Shown: positions 8,227-17,931 of the stretch, one piece after another
Position numbering within the stretch: the stretch's first letter is position 1
Layout of the letters: every line of letters starts with the position of its first letter
Assembly: GCF_006874425.1 (NCBI RefSeq)
Contig: NZ_VIJZ01000004.1
Coordinates: 372,001 to 436,000 of the forward strand
Direction of reading: 5' to 3'
Origin: Paenibacillus ottowii
Lineage (GTDB): Bacteria; Bacillota; Bacilli; Paenibacillales; Paenibacillaceae
Length of the DNA: 64,000 nt
The notes under the pieces: generated by a model
The model's database searches: none
What the model was told of the DNA's origin: nothing
Seen by the model: only the letters and a program-made list of their open reading frames with translations
Program-made: the position numbers and the translations under genes

Positions 8227-9315
8227 TTGTCATTTAAATATGCTATGAACCTGCAGTTGTTCTCAGGGGAAAAAACGGAAAAAGCTACACCCAAAAAGAA
8301 ACAGGATGCAAGACAAAAAGGGCAGGTTGCCAAGAGCATGGAGTTGCCCGCTGCTGGTGTCCTGCTGGTTACGTTTTTTTGCCTCATGATTTTCGGCGGG
8401 TATTTTAAGGATCATGCGGTCCGCTTGTTTCGGGATATTTTTATGAATCGCCTTTCTATGGAAGTAACACCGAATACAACGCTACTGATGATGGGTGAGT
8501 ATGGTGTACAAATCTTGATTATGCTGGCTCCCATTTTTGTGGGTGCTATTGTCATCGGGATCGCAGCGAATTACATGCAAATCGGTTTTTTATTAACCGG
8601 TGAGGGCATTACACCCAAGTTTAGCAAGATTGACCCGATTAAAGGCTTTAAAAACATTTTTTCCATGAGGTCATTGGTTGAATTCCTAAAATCTGTTTTA
8701 AAAATGACCGTAATTGGCTATCTGGTGTACAGCGTACTTTGGAAAACAAAGGCTGACCTCCCCAAACTAGCTGAGATGTCCGGCGACCAGATGTTGAGTT
8801 TTACAGCTTCATTAACAATGGAACTAGGACTCAAAATTGGTGTGGTGCTGTTCATTTTAGCGATATTGGATTATATGTATCAACGTTTTGAGCACGAGAA
8901 AAATCTGAAAATGTCCAAACAGGACATTAAGGATGAATACAAAAAAATGGAGGGTGACCCGCTGATCAAAGGGAAAATCCGCGAGCGCCAGCGCCGTATG
9001 GCTATGCAGCGTATGATGCAGGAGGTTCCTAATGCAGATGTCATCATCACCAACCCTACGCACTTTGCTGTGGCTTTGAAATATGATGGTTCGGAGATGG
9101 AAGCGCCGCAGATTATTGCGAAAGGACAAGACTATGTCGCGCTCCGAATTAAGGAAATTGCCAAGCAAAACGGCGTTATTACGATGGAAAACAAGCCGCT
9201 AGCGCGGGCGCTGTTTCAAAGAGCCGAAATCGGGGATGCGATACCAGCTGATCTTTTTCAGGCTGTTGCCGAAGTGCTGGCGTATGTATATAAATTAAAA
9301 GGTAAAGTGAAATAA
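8227..9315 (+). CDS. flhB: Flagellar export switch protein FlhB
   Basis: FlhB gates export substrate class. It has a basic N-terminus (SGEKTEKATPKKKQDARQKG), four hydrophobic helices and a cytoplasmic domain with the autocleavage motif NPTH in ADVIITNPTHFAVAL. The frame is open to ATG 8203, which overlaps the fliR stop but has no SD. GGAGG at 8214-8218 lies 8 bases before TTG 8227, so that start (362 residues) is preferred; ATG 8245, where close homologues begin, is an alternative without its own SD. NPTH cleavage, triggered through FliK, switches export to filament subunits. Confidence 0.94.
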   Translation: MSFKYAMNLQLFSGEKTEKATPKKKQDARQKGQVAKSMELPAAGVLLVTFFCLMIFGGYFKDHAVRLFRDIFMNRLSMEVTPNTTLLMMGEYGVQILIMLAPIFVGAIVIGIAANYMQIGFLLTGEGITPKFSKIDPIKGFKNIFSMRSLVEFLKSVLKMTVIGYLVYSVLWKTKADLPKLAEMSGDQMLSFTASLTMELGLKIGVVLFILAILDYMYQRFEHEKNLKMSKQDIKDEYKKMEGDPLIKGKIRERQRRMAMQRMMQEVPNADVIITNPTHFAVALKYDGSEMEAPQIIAKGQDYVALRIKEIAKQNGVITMENKPLARALFQRAEIGDAIPADLFQAVAEVLAYVYKLKGKVK

Positions 9316-9338
9316 AGGGATCGGAGGCCAAGAGACCC

Positions 9339-11372
9339 GTGAAAATAAAAGAAATAACCGTCCTTGCAGGCGTCATCGGTATCGTTCTTATGATGATTCT
9401 CCCGATCCCTTCATGGCTGCTGGATGTTCTACTCGTCATTAATATTTCTATTGCTTTAATGATTTTGCTCGTATCAATGAATACGAAGGAAGCTTTACAA
9501 TTCTCTATCTTTCCTTCATTGCTGCTCATTACAACGTTATTTCGTTTGGCGCTCAACATATCTACGACCAAACTTATTTTAGGTGAGGGCCATGCCGGCG
9601 AAGTAGTTGCCACGTTTGGTAGCTGGATTGCAGGCGGTCAAATTGCCGTCGGCTTTGTTGTCTTTCTCATTCTAGTGGTCGTACAGTTCATTGTGATCAC
9701 CAAGGGATCTGAGCGGGTAGCTGAGGTGGGCGCCCGGTTTACATTGGATGCGATGCCAGGTAAACAAATGAGTATTGATGCTGATTTGAATGCAGGTCTG
9801 ATTAATGAGCAGCAAGCCCGTGAACGACGCAGTAAAATCGAACGAGAAGCGGATTTTTACGGAGCTATGGATGGTGCGAGTAAATTCGTTAAAGGTGATG
9901 CGATCGCCAGTATTATCATTTTGATCATTAACCTGGTGGGCGGCTTTATTATTGGTATGGCCGTTCAGGGAAAAGGATTTCAAGAAGCACTGTCTACGTA
10001 TTCTGTTCTCACAATCGGTGATGGATTGGTCAGCCAGATTCCTGCGTTGCTCATATCCACGGCATCAGGTTTGATTGTTACGCGGGCTACATCGGATGGC
10101 AACTTGGCAGAGGATTTAACCGGACAGCTCTTTTCTTATCCAAAATTGATATACATTGTAGCTGCCACCATTGCATTATTGGGCCTTTTCACGCCTATTC
10201 ATATCATTACAACTCTTCCACTGGCGATTCTATTGTTTTTCGCAGCCCGAAGAATGCAGGGCAATATGGAACGCAAGCAAATAGCTGAAGAACAGTTAGA
10301 GGAGGAGCAACAAATCGAAGAGGTGCGTAGTCCGGAAAGTGTTATTAATTTGCTTCAAGTAGATCCGATTGAATTTGAGTTTGGGTACGGGTTGATTCCG
10401 TTAGCGGATACACAGCAAGGCGGTGATCTACTGGATCGGATCATTATGATTCGCCGTCAATGCGCCTTAGAGCTCGGGTTGGTTGTGCCAGTCATTCGTA
10501 TTCGGGACAACATTCAGCTCAAGCCTAACGAATATGTAATTAAAATTAAAGGCAATACGGTAGGCGGCGGAGAGCTGTTGTTGAATCATTATCTGGCTAT
10601 GAGCCCGGGATACGACGACGATTCTATTACAGGGATTGAAACGACAGAACCTGCCTTCGGCTTGCCTGCGCTCTGGATAGACGAGAACACCAAGGATGTT
10701 GCCGAACTGTCAGGTTATACGGTAGTTGACCCACCTTCAGTTGTAGCTACTCATCTAACAGAGACGATCAAGAAACATGCTCATGAGTTGCTTGGCAGAC
10801 AGGAGACACGGTCGCTGGTTGATAATCTCAAGGAGAATTATCCAGTGCTGGTGGACGACCTTATTCCGTCTGTGCTGGCGATTGGGGATGTACAAAAAGT
10901 GCTGGCCAAGCTATTGAAAGAAAAAATTTCTATTCGCGATATGGTGACTATATTCGAGACACTGGCTGACTATGGTACTTATACAAAAGATCCAGACGTG
11001 CTGACAGAATATGTTCGTCAAGCGTTATCACGTCAGATTACGCAGCAATTTGCACAGCAAGGAGAAACGTTGCGCGTTATTACCGTGGGACCAGGATTGG
11101 AGAAGAAAATTGCTGAGAGCGTGCAGCAGTCGGAGCAAGGCAGCTATTTGGCTCTTGATCCGGTGTCAACGCAAACGGTGTATCAAAAAATGATGGAACA
11201 AATCAACCGTCTTATTCAATCTGGACAACAGCCTATTGTGTTAACGTCACCGACAATACGTATGTATTTGCGGCAAGTGATGGAGCGGACGATGCAGGAT
11301 GTCCCGGTGCTGTCGTACAGTGAACTGGAGCCGAACGTTGAAATTCAAAGTGTCGGGGTGGTGAACTTATGA
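9339..11372 (+). CDS. flhA: Flagellar export platform protein FlhA
   Basis: The largest export gate subunit (677 residues): about eight membrane helices in the first 300 residues, then a cytoplasmic domain forming the nonameric docking ring for chaperone-substrate complexes. The FHIPEP-family core is present (TTLFRLALNISTTKLIL, EVGARFTLDAMPGKQMSIDA, DFYGAMDGASKFVKGDAIA). GTG 9339 has SD TCGGAGG at 9321-9327. It overlaps flhF by four bases. Confidence 0.96.
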   Translation: MKIKEITVLAGVIGIVLMMILPIPSWLLDVLLVINISIALMILLVSMNTKEALQFSIFPSLLLITTLFRLALNISTTKLILGEGHAGEVVATFGSWIAGGQIAVGFVVFLILVVVQFIVITKGSERVAEVGARFTLDAMPGKQMSIDADLNAGLINEQQARERRSKIEREADFYGAMDGASKFVKGDAIASIIILIINLVGGFIIGMAVQGKGFQEALSTYSVLTIGDGLVSQIPALLISTASGLIVTRATSDGNLAEDLTGQLFSYPKLIYIVAATIALLGLFTPIHIITTLPLAILLFFAARRMQGNMERKQIAEEQLEEEQQIEEVRSPESVINLLQVDPIEFEFGYGLIPLADTQQGGDLLDRIIMIRRQCALELGLVVPVIRIRDNIQLKPNEYVIKIKGNTVGGGELLLNHYLAMSPGYDDDSITGIETTEPAFGLPALWIDENTKDVAELSGYTVVDPPSVVATHLTETIKKHAHELLGRQETRSLVDNLKENYPVLVDDLIPSVLAIGDVQKVLAKLLKEKISIRDMVTIFETLADYGTYTKDPDVLTEYVRQALSRQITQQFAQQGETLRVITVGPGLEKKIAESVQQSEQGSYLALDPVSTQTVYQKMMEQINRLIQSGQQPIVLTSPTIRMYLRQVMERTMQDVPVLSYSELEPNVEIQSVGVVNL

Positions 11373-12814
11373 GAGTGAAACGATATGTAGTGGATACCAT
11401 GCCAGAGGCCATGCTGCAAATCAGGGGTGACTTAGGAACAGATGCCGTCATTTTAAGTACAAAGGAAGTAAAGGTCGGCGGTTTTATGGGGATGTTCAGT
11501 AAAAAGAAAATTGAAGTGGTTGCTGCAGTTGAGGAGCAGCAACCACCAAAGCCTCGGCGGGCTGAACGATCGTCACAGCAGCTTGCCCAGGCTGCTTTTC
11601 CTCTCATGGACACCCCTGAGCAACCGGAAAAGTCATCAGTCCCTGTAGTCCCAAGACAGGCAGCTCCAGAAGCTTATCGACGGGTTACACAACAGATAAA
11701 TGGTAACTCCAAAGAAGGACAAGTTGAATTAAAGGTTAATACAGAACAAGCTGCATCAGCGACTGAGCCTTTGCCATCTAAGCCTGCTAATAACCTGGAG
11801 ACTACATCTCAGGCACTTGATCACGAAGTAGTGCCTTCGAACATGAAATCATCCAGTGAACTTTATAAACGGCCAATCGAAGCAAGTGTTTCAGACAAGA
11901 GCGGAGCAGAGGAAAATCAGGCATTGCTTAATGAATTGCGAGAAATGAAGGCGATGATGACTCGATTTTCCAGAAACGCTTCAATGGAAAGTACTTGGCC
12001 GGAGGCGCTGCAAGAGATTTGTGAGCATGTGCTGGAACAGGAAGTAGAACGTGATTTATTGGAATATTGGATCGAACAGGTATATGTGCGTCGAAGTGAG
12101 CACCCTTTTGCGCCTGAAACTTTTGATTGGGAACAAGCCTTTCGCAAGGAAGTCACCGGTTTTATACAGACAAAACTGGATAAAGGGATCTCCCAAGATA
12201 CCAAAATTGTATATGTTGCAGGCCCGACCGGGGTAGGAAAAACGACAACCATTGCTAAATTGGCAGCGGAACAATTGTTCAAGCATCATCGCAAAGTTGG
12301 ATTTATCACTTCAGACACGTACCGGATTTCAGCCGTCGAGCAACTGCGTACATATGCTACGATTTTGAATGTACCGCTTGAAGTTGTGCAATCTCCCGGC
12401 GACGTCCAAAGAGCTATCCAACGTTTGGAGCATTGTGACTTGATCCTCATGGATACTGCGGGAAGAAATTATCGTAATGAGTTGCTTGTATCAGAACTGC
12501 AAAGCCTGCTTTCACCTATTAATGAAAGTGAGACGTATCTGGTACTCAGCCTGACATCCAAAAGCAGGGATATGCTCAATATAACTGGACATTTTAGTAA
12601 GTTTGGTCTTAGTAAGGTTGTATTTACCAAGATGGATGAGACAGGCAGTTGTGGTGGGATGTTTAATCTTTTGCACCAGTTTCCGATGCAGTTGGCCTAT
12701 ATTACCAATGGGCAAAATGTTCCTGACGACCTGCTTCATCCCGATGCAGAAATGGTGACGAGTATGCTGCTTGGAGGCAAAGGAACGCTGGGAGTTAATG
12801 GAGATTCCATATGA
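11369..12814 (+). CDS. flhF: Flagellar biosynthesis GTPase FlhF
   Basis: An SRP-family GTPase that helps set the position and number of flagella. The first ~190 residues are a divergent B domain rich in Gln, Pro and Glu; the NG domain follows, with P-loop GPTGVGKTTTIAKLA, SDTYRISAVEQLRTYA, LMDTAGRNYRN and VFTKMDETGSCG. Length 481 is at the long side because of the B domain. It is coupled by overlaps to flhA (ATGA) and flhG. Confidence 0.95.
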   Translation: MRVKRYVVDTMPEAMLQIRGDLGTDAVILSTKEVKVGGFMGMFSKKKIEVVAAVEEQQPPKPRRAERSSQQLAQAAFPLMDTPEQPEKSSVPVVPRQAAPEAYRRVTQQINGNSKEGQVELKVNTEQAASATEPLPSKPANNLETTSQALDHEVVPSNMKSSSELYKRPIEASVSDKSGAEENQALLNELREMKAMMTRFSRNASMESTWPEALQEICEHVLEQEVERDLLEYWIEQVYVRRSEHPFAPETFDWEQAFRKEVTGFIQTKLDKGISQDTKIVYVAGPTGVGKTTTIAKLAAEQLFKHHRKVGFITSDTYRISAVEQLRTYATILNVPLEVVQSPGDVQRAIQRLEHCDLILMDTAGRNYRNELLVSELQSLLSPINESETYLVLSLTSKSRDMLNITGHFSKFGLSKVVFTKMDETGSCGGMFNLLHQFPMQLAYITNGQNVPDDLLHPDAEMVTSMLLGGKGTLGVNGDSI

Positions 12815-13698
12815 GTGATCAAGCCCAATCACTTCGACAAATGGCTTCATCCTTGGATAAGTATCGATTGCCTCCACGTAATCGTCACGCAAAAATTATA
12901 ACGATTACCAGTGGCAAAGGCGGGGTAGGCAAATCTAATTTTACGCTGAACTTTGCTCTGGCCCTGCAATCTCTTGGCCGAAAGGTACTTGTGTTTGATG
13001 CAGATATCGGTATGGCCAATATCGATGTGTTGATGGGGGCCCATTCCCAATACAATCTTCTTCACCTATTAAAACGTGAAAAGTCAATTGATGAGATTAT
13101 TCAAAAGGGTATAGGTGGTTTGCCTTATATTGCCGGAGGATCAGGCTTGAGCGAACTGTTTGCGTTATCGGATGAGAATCTGAATTATTTTGCCGAAGAA
13201 GTAGAAAAAATGGCAGCAGACATGGATTATATTCTTTTTGATACAGGTGCAGGTTTATCCAAGGAGAACCTTAAGTTCATCACTTCAGCTGACGAATGTA
13301 TGGTAGTAACCACCCCAGAACCGACGTCCTTAACAGATGCATATGCACTAATTAAAGTCGTCAACGGGTTGCAAAAGGATACGGTATTCAAAATTATAGT
13401 CAATCGTGCCGATAACGATAATGAGGCCCGTCAAGTTGCCGATAAAATCGCACTTGTTGCGAAACGCTTTTTGGAGATCGAAATCCCGCTGCTTGGACAT
13501 ATCAGTGATGATACTCACGTCATGCAGGCAGTCAAAAGACAAGTACCTTTTATGGTTGCTTTTCCGGGATGTGCGGCTTCAAGAGATGTACTGAATCTGG
13601 CACACCGTTTTGCAGCAATGCCACAGGTTCCACAATCAGGTGCACTGAGTGGAATTAAAGGATTTATGCAAAAATGGTTGCGGCGTTCTATGCATTGA
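12811..13698 (+). CDS. flhG: MinD-like ATPase FlhG (YlxH)
   Basis: A 295-residue ParA/MinD-family ATPase that works with FlhF in flagellar number and placement. The deviant Walker A (SGKGGVGKSNFTLNFA) starts near residue 34, followed by VFDADIGMANIDVLMG and the switch II segment YILFDTGAGLS. The C-terminal end FMQKWLRR is basic and could form the membrane-associating helix seen in this family. It overlaps flhF by four bases and precedes cheB. Confidence 0.95.
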   Translation: MSDQAQSLRQMASSLDKYRLPPRNRHAKIITITSGKGGVGKSNFTLNFALALQSLGRKVLVFDADIGMANIDVLMGAHSQYNLLHLLKREKSIDEIIQKGIGGLPYIAGGSGLSELFALSDENLNYFAEEVEKMAADMDYILFDTGAGLSKENLKFITSADECMVVTTPEPTSLTDAYALIKVVNGLQKDTVFKIIVNRADNDNEARQVADKIALVAKRFLEIEIPLLGHISDDTHVMQAVKRQVPFMVAFPGCAASRDVLNLAHRFAAMPQVPQSGALSGIKGFMQKWLRRSMH

Positions 13699-13720
13699 TT
13701 TTTGATGAGAGGAAACAGGG

Positions 13721-15274
13721 GTGTTAAACATGTGTGCTTACCGGGTGCTGGTTGTAGATGATTCAGCCTTTATGCGCAAAATTATTACAGACTTAATTGT
13801 AAGGGATGAGTCGTTCAACATCGTAGGTACAGCCGCCAATGGCAGAGAGGCTGTAGAGAAAGTGAAAGAGTTGCAGCCTGATTTGGTCACCATGGATGTC
13901 GAAATGCCTGAAATGAATGGTCTTGAAGCGCTGCCACTGATTATGGCAGCCCATCCGCTACCTGTCATTATGTTGTCAGGCATTAATGAACAAGGCATGA
14001 AGGAGACCATTATGGCTCTGGAGGCAGGGGCTTTCGATTTTATAAGAAAGCCTTCCATCGCTCATGCACAAGATATTGAGCAGGTGAGCAAGGCGCTGCT
14101 TGAACAGATGCATACTGCTATGCAAGCAGTACGAAGCCGCTTGGAGCGTAAAGAAGCTAATGAGCGCAAAGCTGCATTGGAACAAGCGAAAAAAACGACA
14201 ATGGAAAAGCCGCCTGGACAGGCTATGACTGAGAAACGGGCTGGAAGTCAAGCTTCGGTAGACAAGCCTCCTGTTGTTCCGCTGGCTCCTCCACCAACTG
14301 CATCGGTTCAGCCAAAGCGAGATACTGGAAAGTCCGTCGCGCCAGTTGCTAAACAGGAAAGCAAAAAACAGCTGTCTGGCACATCTGCCACGGGTGGCCG
14401 CGTTGACCAGCCAGCAGTTCAGCCAAGGAAACCAGTGCAAGCACCGAGTGCGCAGAAGAAGGAAGACTTATCCAAGGAGACGGGAAGAACGCCAGGACAA
14501 CTGAAGAGTTCTAATCCAACTGCTGGCAAAACGATGCAGAGTAAGGACAAAGCAGGACTGGTTAAGCCGGAGTCACGGAAGACGGTAACTTCATCAGCTT
14601 CTTCCACTCCTGCGGCTGCAACGCCTTCAGTAACGGCACCTACAGCGCCAGCGGCACCAAATGGATTTTCACTTAAAAAAGGTGTGCATTCGTCCAGCTT
14701 TCGAAAACTGGTGGCGGTCGGATGTTCTACAGGCGGACCGCGCGCGCTCAAGACGCTGTTGGAGCGCATTCCTGGAGATTTCCCAGCTCCCATCGTTATT
14801 GTTCAGCATATGCCGCCAAACTTCACTCGTTCGCTAGCACAACGTTTGAATACGTTGAGTCCACTACGAGTAGTGGAGGCTGAGCAGGGAATGACACTGG
14901 AGACGGGAACAGCCTACATTGCTCCAGGGGGATATCAGCTCAGAATTGTGTCTGGAGCTGGTGGTAAATACACGGTGTCACTGAAGATGGAGGAGGCACG
15001 CAATGGTCACCGACCTTCCGTAGATACGATGTTCGAATCACTGCTCTCGTTAACCTCGCTGGAAAGACATCTAGTATTGCTCACTGGAATGGGGAGCGAT
15101 GGGGCTAAAATGATGAAAAAGCTTTATGATGCTGGGGTTCAATCCACATTTGCTGAAAATGAGGAGACTTGTGTAGTGTACGGAATGCCCCGCTCAGCAG
15201 TTGAATTAAAATGTGTGCGCCACCTTCTGCCTATGCAGGAGATCGCCCCTAAGCTTGTACAAGTTGTGAAATAA
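13721..15274 (+). CDS. cheB: Chemotaxis methylesterase CheB with extended linker
   Basis: CheB removes methyl groups from receptors (and can deamidate Gln) for adaptation. The receiver domain has D59 in TMDVEMPEMNG. The C-terminal methylesterase carries the catalytic triad S336 (GCSTGGP), H363 (VQHMPP) and D460 (GMGSDGAK). Between them lie about 175 residues rich in Lys, Ala, Pro, Gln and Ser, making the protein 517 residues against roughly 350 for the usual enzyme. GTG 13721 has SD GAGAGGA; ATG 13730 is a possible alternative. It opens the che part of the operon. Confidence 0.94.
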   Translation: MLNMCAYRVLVVDDSAFMRKIITDLIVRDESFNIVGTAANGREAVEKVKELQPDLVTMDVEMPEMNGLEALPLIMAAHPLPVIMLSGINEQGMKETIMALEAGAFDFIRKPSIAHAQDIEQVSKALLEQMHTAMQAVRSRLERKEANERKAALEQAKKTTMEKPPGQAMTEKRAGSQASVDKPPVVPLAPPPTASVQPKRDTGKSVAPVAKQESKKQLSGTSATGGRVDQPAVQPRKPVQAPSAQKKEDLSKETGRTPGQLKSSNPTAGKTMQSKDKAGLVKPESRKTVTSSASSTPAAATPSVTAPTAPAAPNGFSLKKGVHSSSFRKLVAVGCSTGGPRALKTLLERIPGDFPAPIVIVQHMPPNFTRSLAQRLNTLSPLRVVEAEQGMTLETGTAYIAPGGYQLRIVSGAGGKYTVSLKMEEARNGHRPSVDTMFESLLSLTSLERHLVLLTGMGSDGAKMMKKLYDAGVQSTFAENEETCVVYGMPRSAVELKCVRHLLPMQEIAPKLVQVVK

Positions 15275-15307
15275 TCGGAGTGTAACTCATGGAGGAGGTG
15301 TCTCACA

Positions 15308-17404
15308 ATGGACATGAACCAATATTTAAACATGTTTATTGATGAGTCGAATGATCATCTGCAATCTCTTAACGAAAATATGCTTCAACTGGAAAGCAAC
15401 CCAACCGATCTAGGCATCGTTCAGGTGATTTTCCGTTCTGCCCATACCCTCAAGGGGATGGCTGCTACAATGGGGTTTGAAGACCTGGCATCGCTAACTC
15501 ACCAAATGGAAAACGTTCTTGATCTGGTACGTAACAACAAGCTGGCGATGCACGAATTTATATTCGATACCTTATTTAAGGGATTGGATGCTCTGGAGTC
15601 CATGGTGCAGCACATTACAGAGGGAGGCGATGGAAAAGCGGATGTCTCCTCTATTGTATCCTCACTGCAATCCATCGTAAGCGGAGATTTCCTAAAGTCC
15701 GGCTCAAACGCCGCCACCCAGGAGTCTCCTGCTCCAAAAGCGGGCACTAACGATAGTGCTGGACTTGTCTTGGACCAGTTCCAATATTCTGTACTGGAGC
15801 AGTCGATTTCAGAAGGACATCGTGTTCACTATATACAGGTAACCATCAGTTCAGAGAGCCAGCTGAAGGCTGCGCGTGCCTTTATGGTATTCAACACACT
15901 GGAAAACTCCGGTGAAATCGTCAAGGCCTATCCGTCCGTACAGGATATAGAGCAGGAAAAATTCGAACAAAGCTTCTCGTTATATTACATAACGCAGAAA
16001 GAAGTTGGGGAGCTGGAAAAGGAAATCGCGGGTATCTCTGAAATCGACACGGTCTCAGTGGTACAACTGGATCAGGAATCGCTTAAACAAATGAGCGAAG
16101 TTACTGCTGGGCTCGCTGAGACAGCGGCGGTACAGGAAGCACCTGTTGCCGTGCAGCCACCCGCTCCATCCCAGCCGCAGTCTCCAGCTGCGGCCTCTGT
16201 CGCCAAGCCAGCCGCTGGTAAAGCCCCAGCAGCCAAGGCAGCTGCCCCTACACACAATCGTACGATTCGTGTAGATATTGAACGTCTGGACGTACTTATG
16301 AATTTATTCAGCGAGTTGCTCATTGACCGTGTGCGGTTAGAACAGTTAGCCAGTGAGGCTTCTAATCCAGCACTGACAGAAACGGTTGAGCATATGAGTC
16401 GTGTGAGCAGTGATTTGCAAAACGTTGTTCTTAAATTGCGGATGGTACCTGTAGATACTGTTTTCAATCGTTTCCCGCGTATGGTTCGCGATCTGGCCAA
16501 GTCGCTGGATAAAAAACTGGAATTGGTTATTACTGGAGCAGAGACTGAAATGGATCGGACTGTGATCGACGAGATTGGCGATCCTTTGGTGCATTTGCTT
16601 CGTAACTCCGTGGATCATGGCATTGAGTCGGTAGCCGACCGGATTGCAGCTGGCAAACCAGAGACTGGAACGGTTCAACTGCGTGCTTTTCATAGCGGTA
16701 ATAACGTATTTATCGAAATTGAGGATGATGGGAACGGAATTAACCGTGAGAAAGTACTGAACAGTGCTATTTCCAAAGGAATTTTGACAGCAGAACAAGC
16801 CGCTTCCATGACTGACGAAGAAGCCTATCAGGTATTGTTTGCTCCGGGCTTTAGTACAGCTGCGGTCATTTCAGACGTATCGGGACGCGGTGTCGGTCTG
16901 GATGTTGTTAAATCGAAAATTACCGCTTTGGGTGGTAATGTTACGGTTCACTCCACATTGGGACAGGGCACGAATTTCTCTGTACAATTGCCGCTGACCC
17001 TATCCATTATTGCAGCCATGATGATACAGATCGGTTCTGAAAAATATGCGATTCCTTTGTCTTCGATTGTGGAAACTGCGATCGTCAAACGTACGCAAAT
17101 CCGTTCTGTGCATGGCAATAAAATGATTGCTTTCCGAGATTCTCATATCCCGCTTATCTCCTTGAGTCAGCTGTTTGAGGTACCGGACTTCAACGAAGAT
17201 GAAGAAGAAGAGACAGAGGTCGTGGTCATCCGTAAGGGAGACCGTCTGGCAGCCCTTTCTGTACAGGACTTTTTGGGACAAAGTGAAATCGTCCTTAAAA
17301 ATTTGGGCAAGTATCTTCCAAACATCCAAGGGATTTCGGGTGCCACGATTCTGGGTGACGGTCAGGTTGCCTTGATCATTGACCCAAATGTTTTCATTAA
17401 ATAA
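15308..17404 (+). CDS. cheA: Chemotaxis histidine kinase CheA
   Basis: The kinase that phosphorylates CheY and CheB in response to receptors. Domains in order: Hpt P1 with H46 in RSAHTLKGMAATMGF; a P2 regulator-binding domain (about 150-260); an Ala/Pro linker; P3 dimerisation (RTIRVDIERLDVLMNLFSEL); P4 ATPase with N box LLRNSVDHGIE, G1 EDDGNGI and G2 GRGVGLDVVKSKI; and a CheW-like P5. Length 698 is typical. SD GGAGGAGGTG precedes ATG 15308. Its stop lies in a 16-base tandem duplication described separately. Confidence 0.97.
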   Translation: MDMNQYLNMFIDESNDHLQSLNENMLQLESNPTDLGIVQVIFRSAHTLKGMAATMGFEDLASLTHQMENVLDLVRNNKLAMHEFIFDTLFKGLDALESMVQHITEGGDGKADVSSIVSSLQSIVSGDFLKSGSNAATQESPAPKAGTNDSAGLVLDQFQYSVLEQSISEGHRVHYIQVTISSESQLKAARAFMVFNTLENSGEIVKAYPSVQDIEQEKFEQSFSLYYITQKEVGELEKEIAGISEIDTVSVVQLDQESLKQMSEVTAGLAETAAVQEAPVAVQPPAPSQPQSPAAASVAKPAAGKAPAAKAAAPTHNRTIRVDIERLDVLMNLFSELLIDRVRLEQLASEASNPALTETVEHMSRVSSDLQNVVLKLRMVPVDTVFNRFPRMVRDLAKSLDKKLELVITGAETEMDRTVIDEIGDPLVHLLRNSVDHGIESVADRIAAGKPETGTVQLRAFHSGNNVFIEIEDDGNGINREKVLNSAISKGILTAEQAASMTDEEAYQVLFAPGFSTAAVISDVSGRGVGLDVVKSKITALGGNVTVHSTLGQGTNFSVQLPLTLSIIAAMMIQIGSEKYAIPLSSIVETAIVKRTQIRSVHGNKMIAFRDSHIPLISLSQLFEVPDFNEDEEEETEVVVIRKGDRLAALSVQDFLGQSEIVLKNLGKYLPNIQGISGATILGDGQVALIIDPNVFIK

Positions 17405-17418
17405 TGTTTTCATTAAAA
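17387..17418 (+). repeat. Tandem 15-16-base direct repeat across the cheA stop
   Basis: AATGTTTTCATTAAA occurs at 17387-17401 and again at 17403-17417. The first copy encodes the last residues (NVFIK) and stop of cheA; the second lies wholly in the cheA-cheW spacer. This looks like a recent tandem duplication that lengthened the spacer without changing the protein. Confidence 0.85.
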
Positions 17419-17466
17419 ATGAAAGAAATGTGAGATTGCTGACATCAATAAGGAGGGTTTTTAGAC

Positions 17467-17928
17467 ATGGGAGAAGAAATTAAAGTTATCGTATTTAAGC
17501 TAGGTGAAGAGGAATACGGTGTTGAAGTAGAAAAAGTCCAATCTATTGAACGTATGGTGCCGATTACACGAGTTCCAAGAACTTACGATTTTGTTAAAGG
17601 CGTATTCAACATGAGAGGCGTAGTTATTCCGGTTATTGATCTTCGTGGTCGTTTTGGATTACCTGAAGCTGAGTATACCGATCAAACCCGTATTATTATC
17701 GTTGCTGTGGGCGAGATGCAAGTCGGCTTTATCGTGGATTCAGCGAATGACGTGATTGACCTGAATACTGACAACATTGAGACACCACCGGAAGTAGTTG
17801 GCGGCGTTAGGGCTAAATACCTTCGCGGAGTTGCTAAAATTGGTGAAGAACGTCTGCTGATCATGCTCAACTTGTCCGAAGTTTTGAACCGTAGCGAGAT
17901 GAACCAATTAGAAGGCTTAGAGGATTAA
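17467..17928 (+). CDS. cheW: Chemotaxis coupling protein CheW
   Basis: The scaffold that links receptors to CheA. The whole 153 residues form one CheW domain: KVIVFKLGEEEYGVEVEKVQ, ITRVPRTYDFVKGVFNMRG, VIPVIDLRGRFGL and the later YLRGVAKIGEERLLIML. SD TAAGGAGGGT precedes ATG 17467. It ends three bases before cheC. Confidence 0.97.
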   Translation: MGEEIKVIVFKLGEEEYGVEVEKVQSIERMVPITRVPRTYDFVKGVFNMRGVVIPVIDLRGRFGLPEAEYTDQTRIIIVAVGEMQVGFIVDSANDVIDLNTDNIETPPEVVGGVRAKYLRGVAKIGEERLLIMLNLSEVLNRSEMNQLEGLED

Positions 17929-17931
17929 TAT

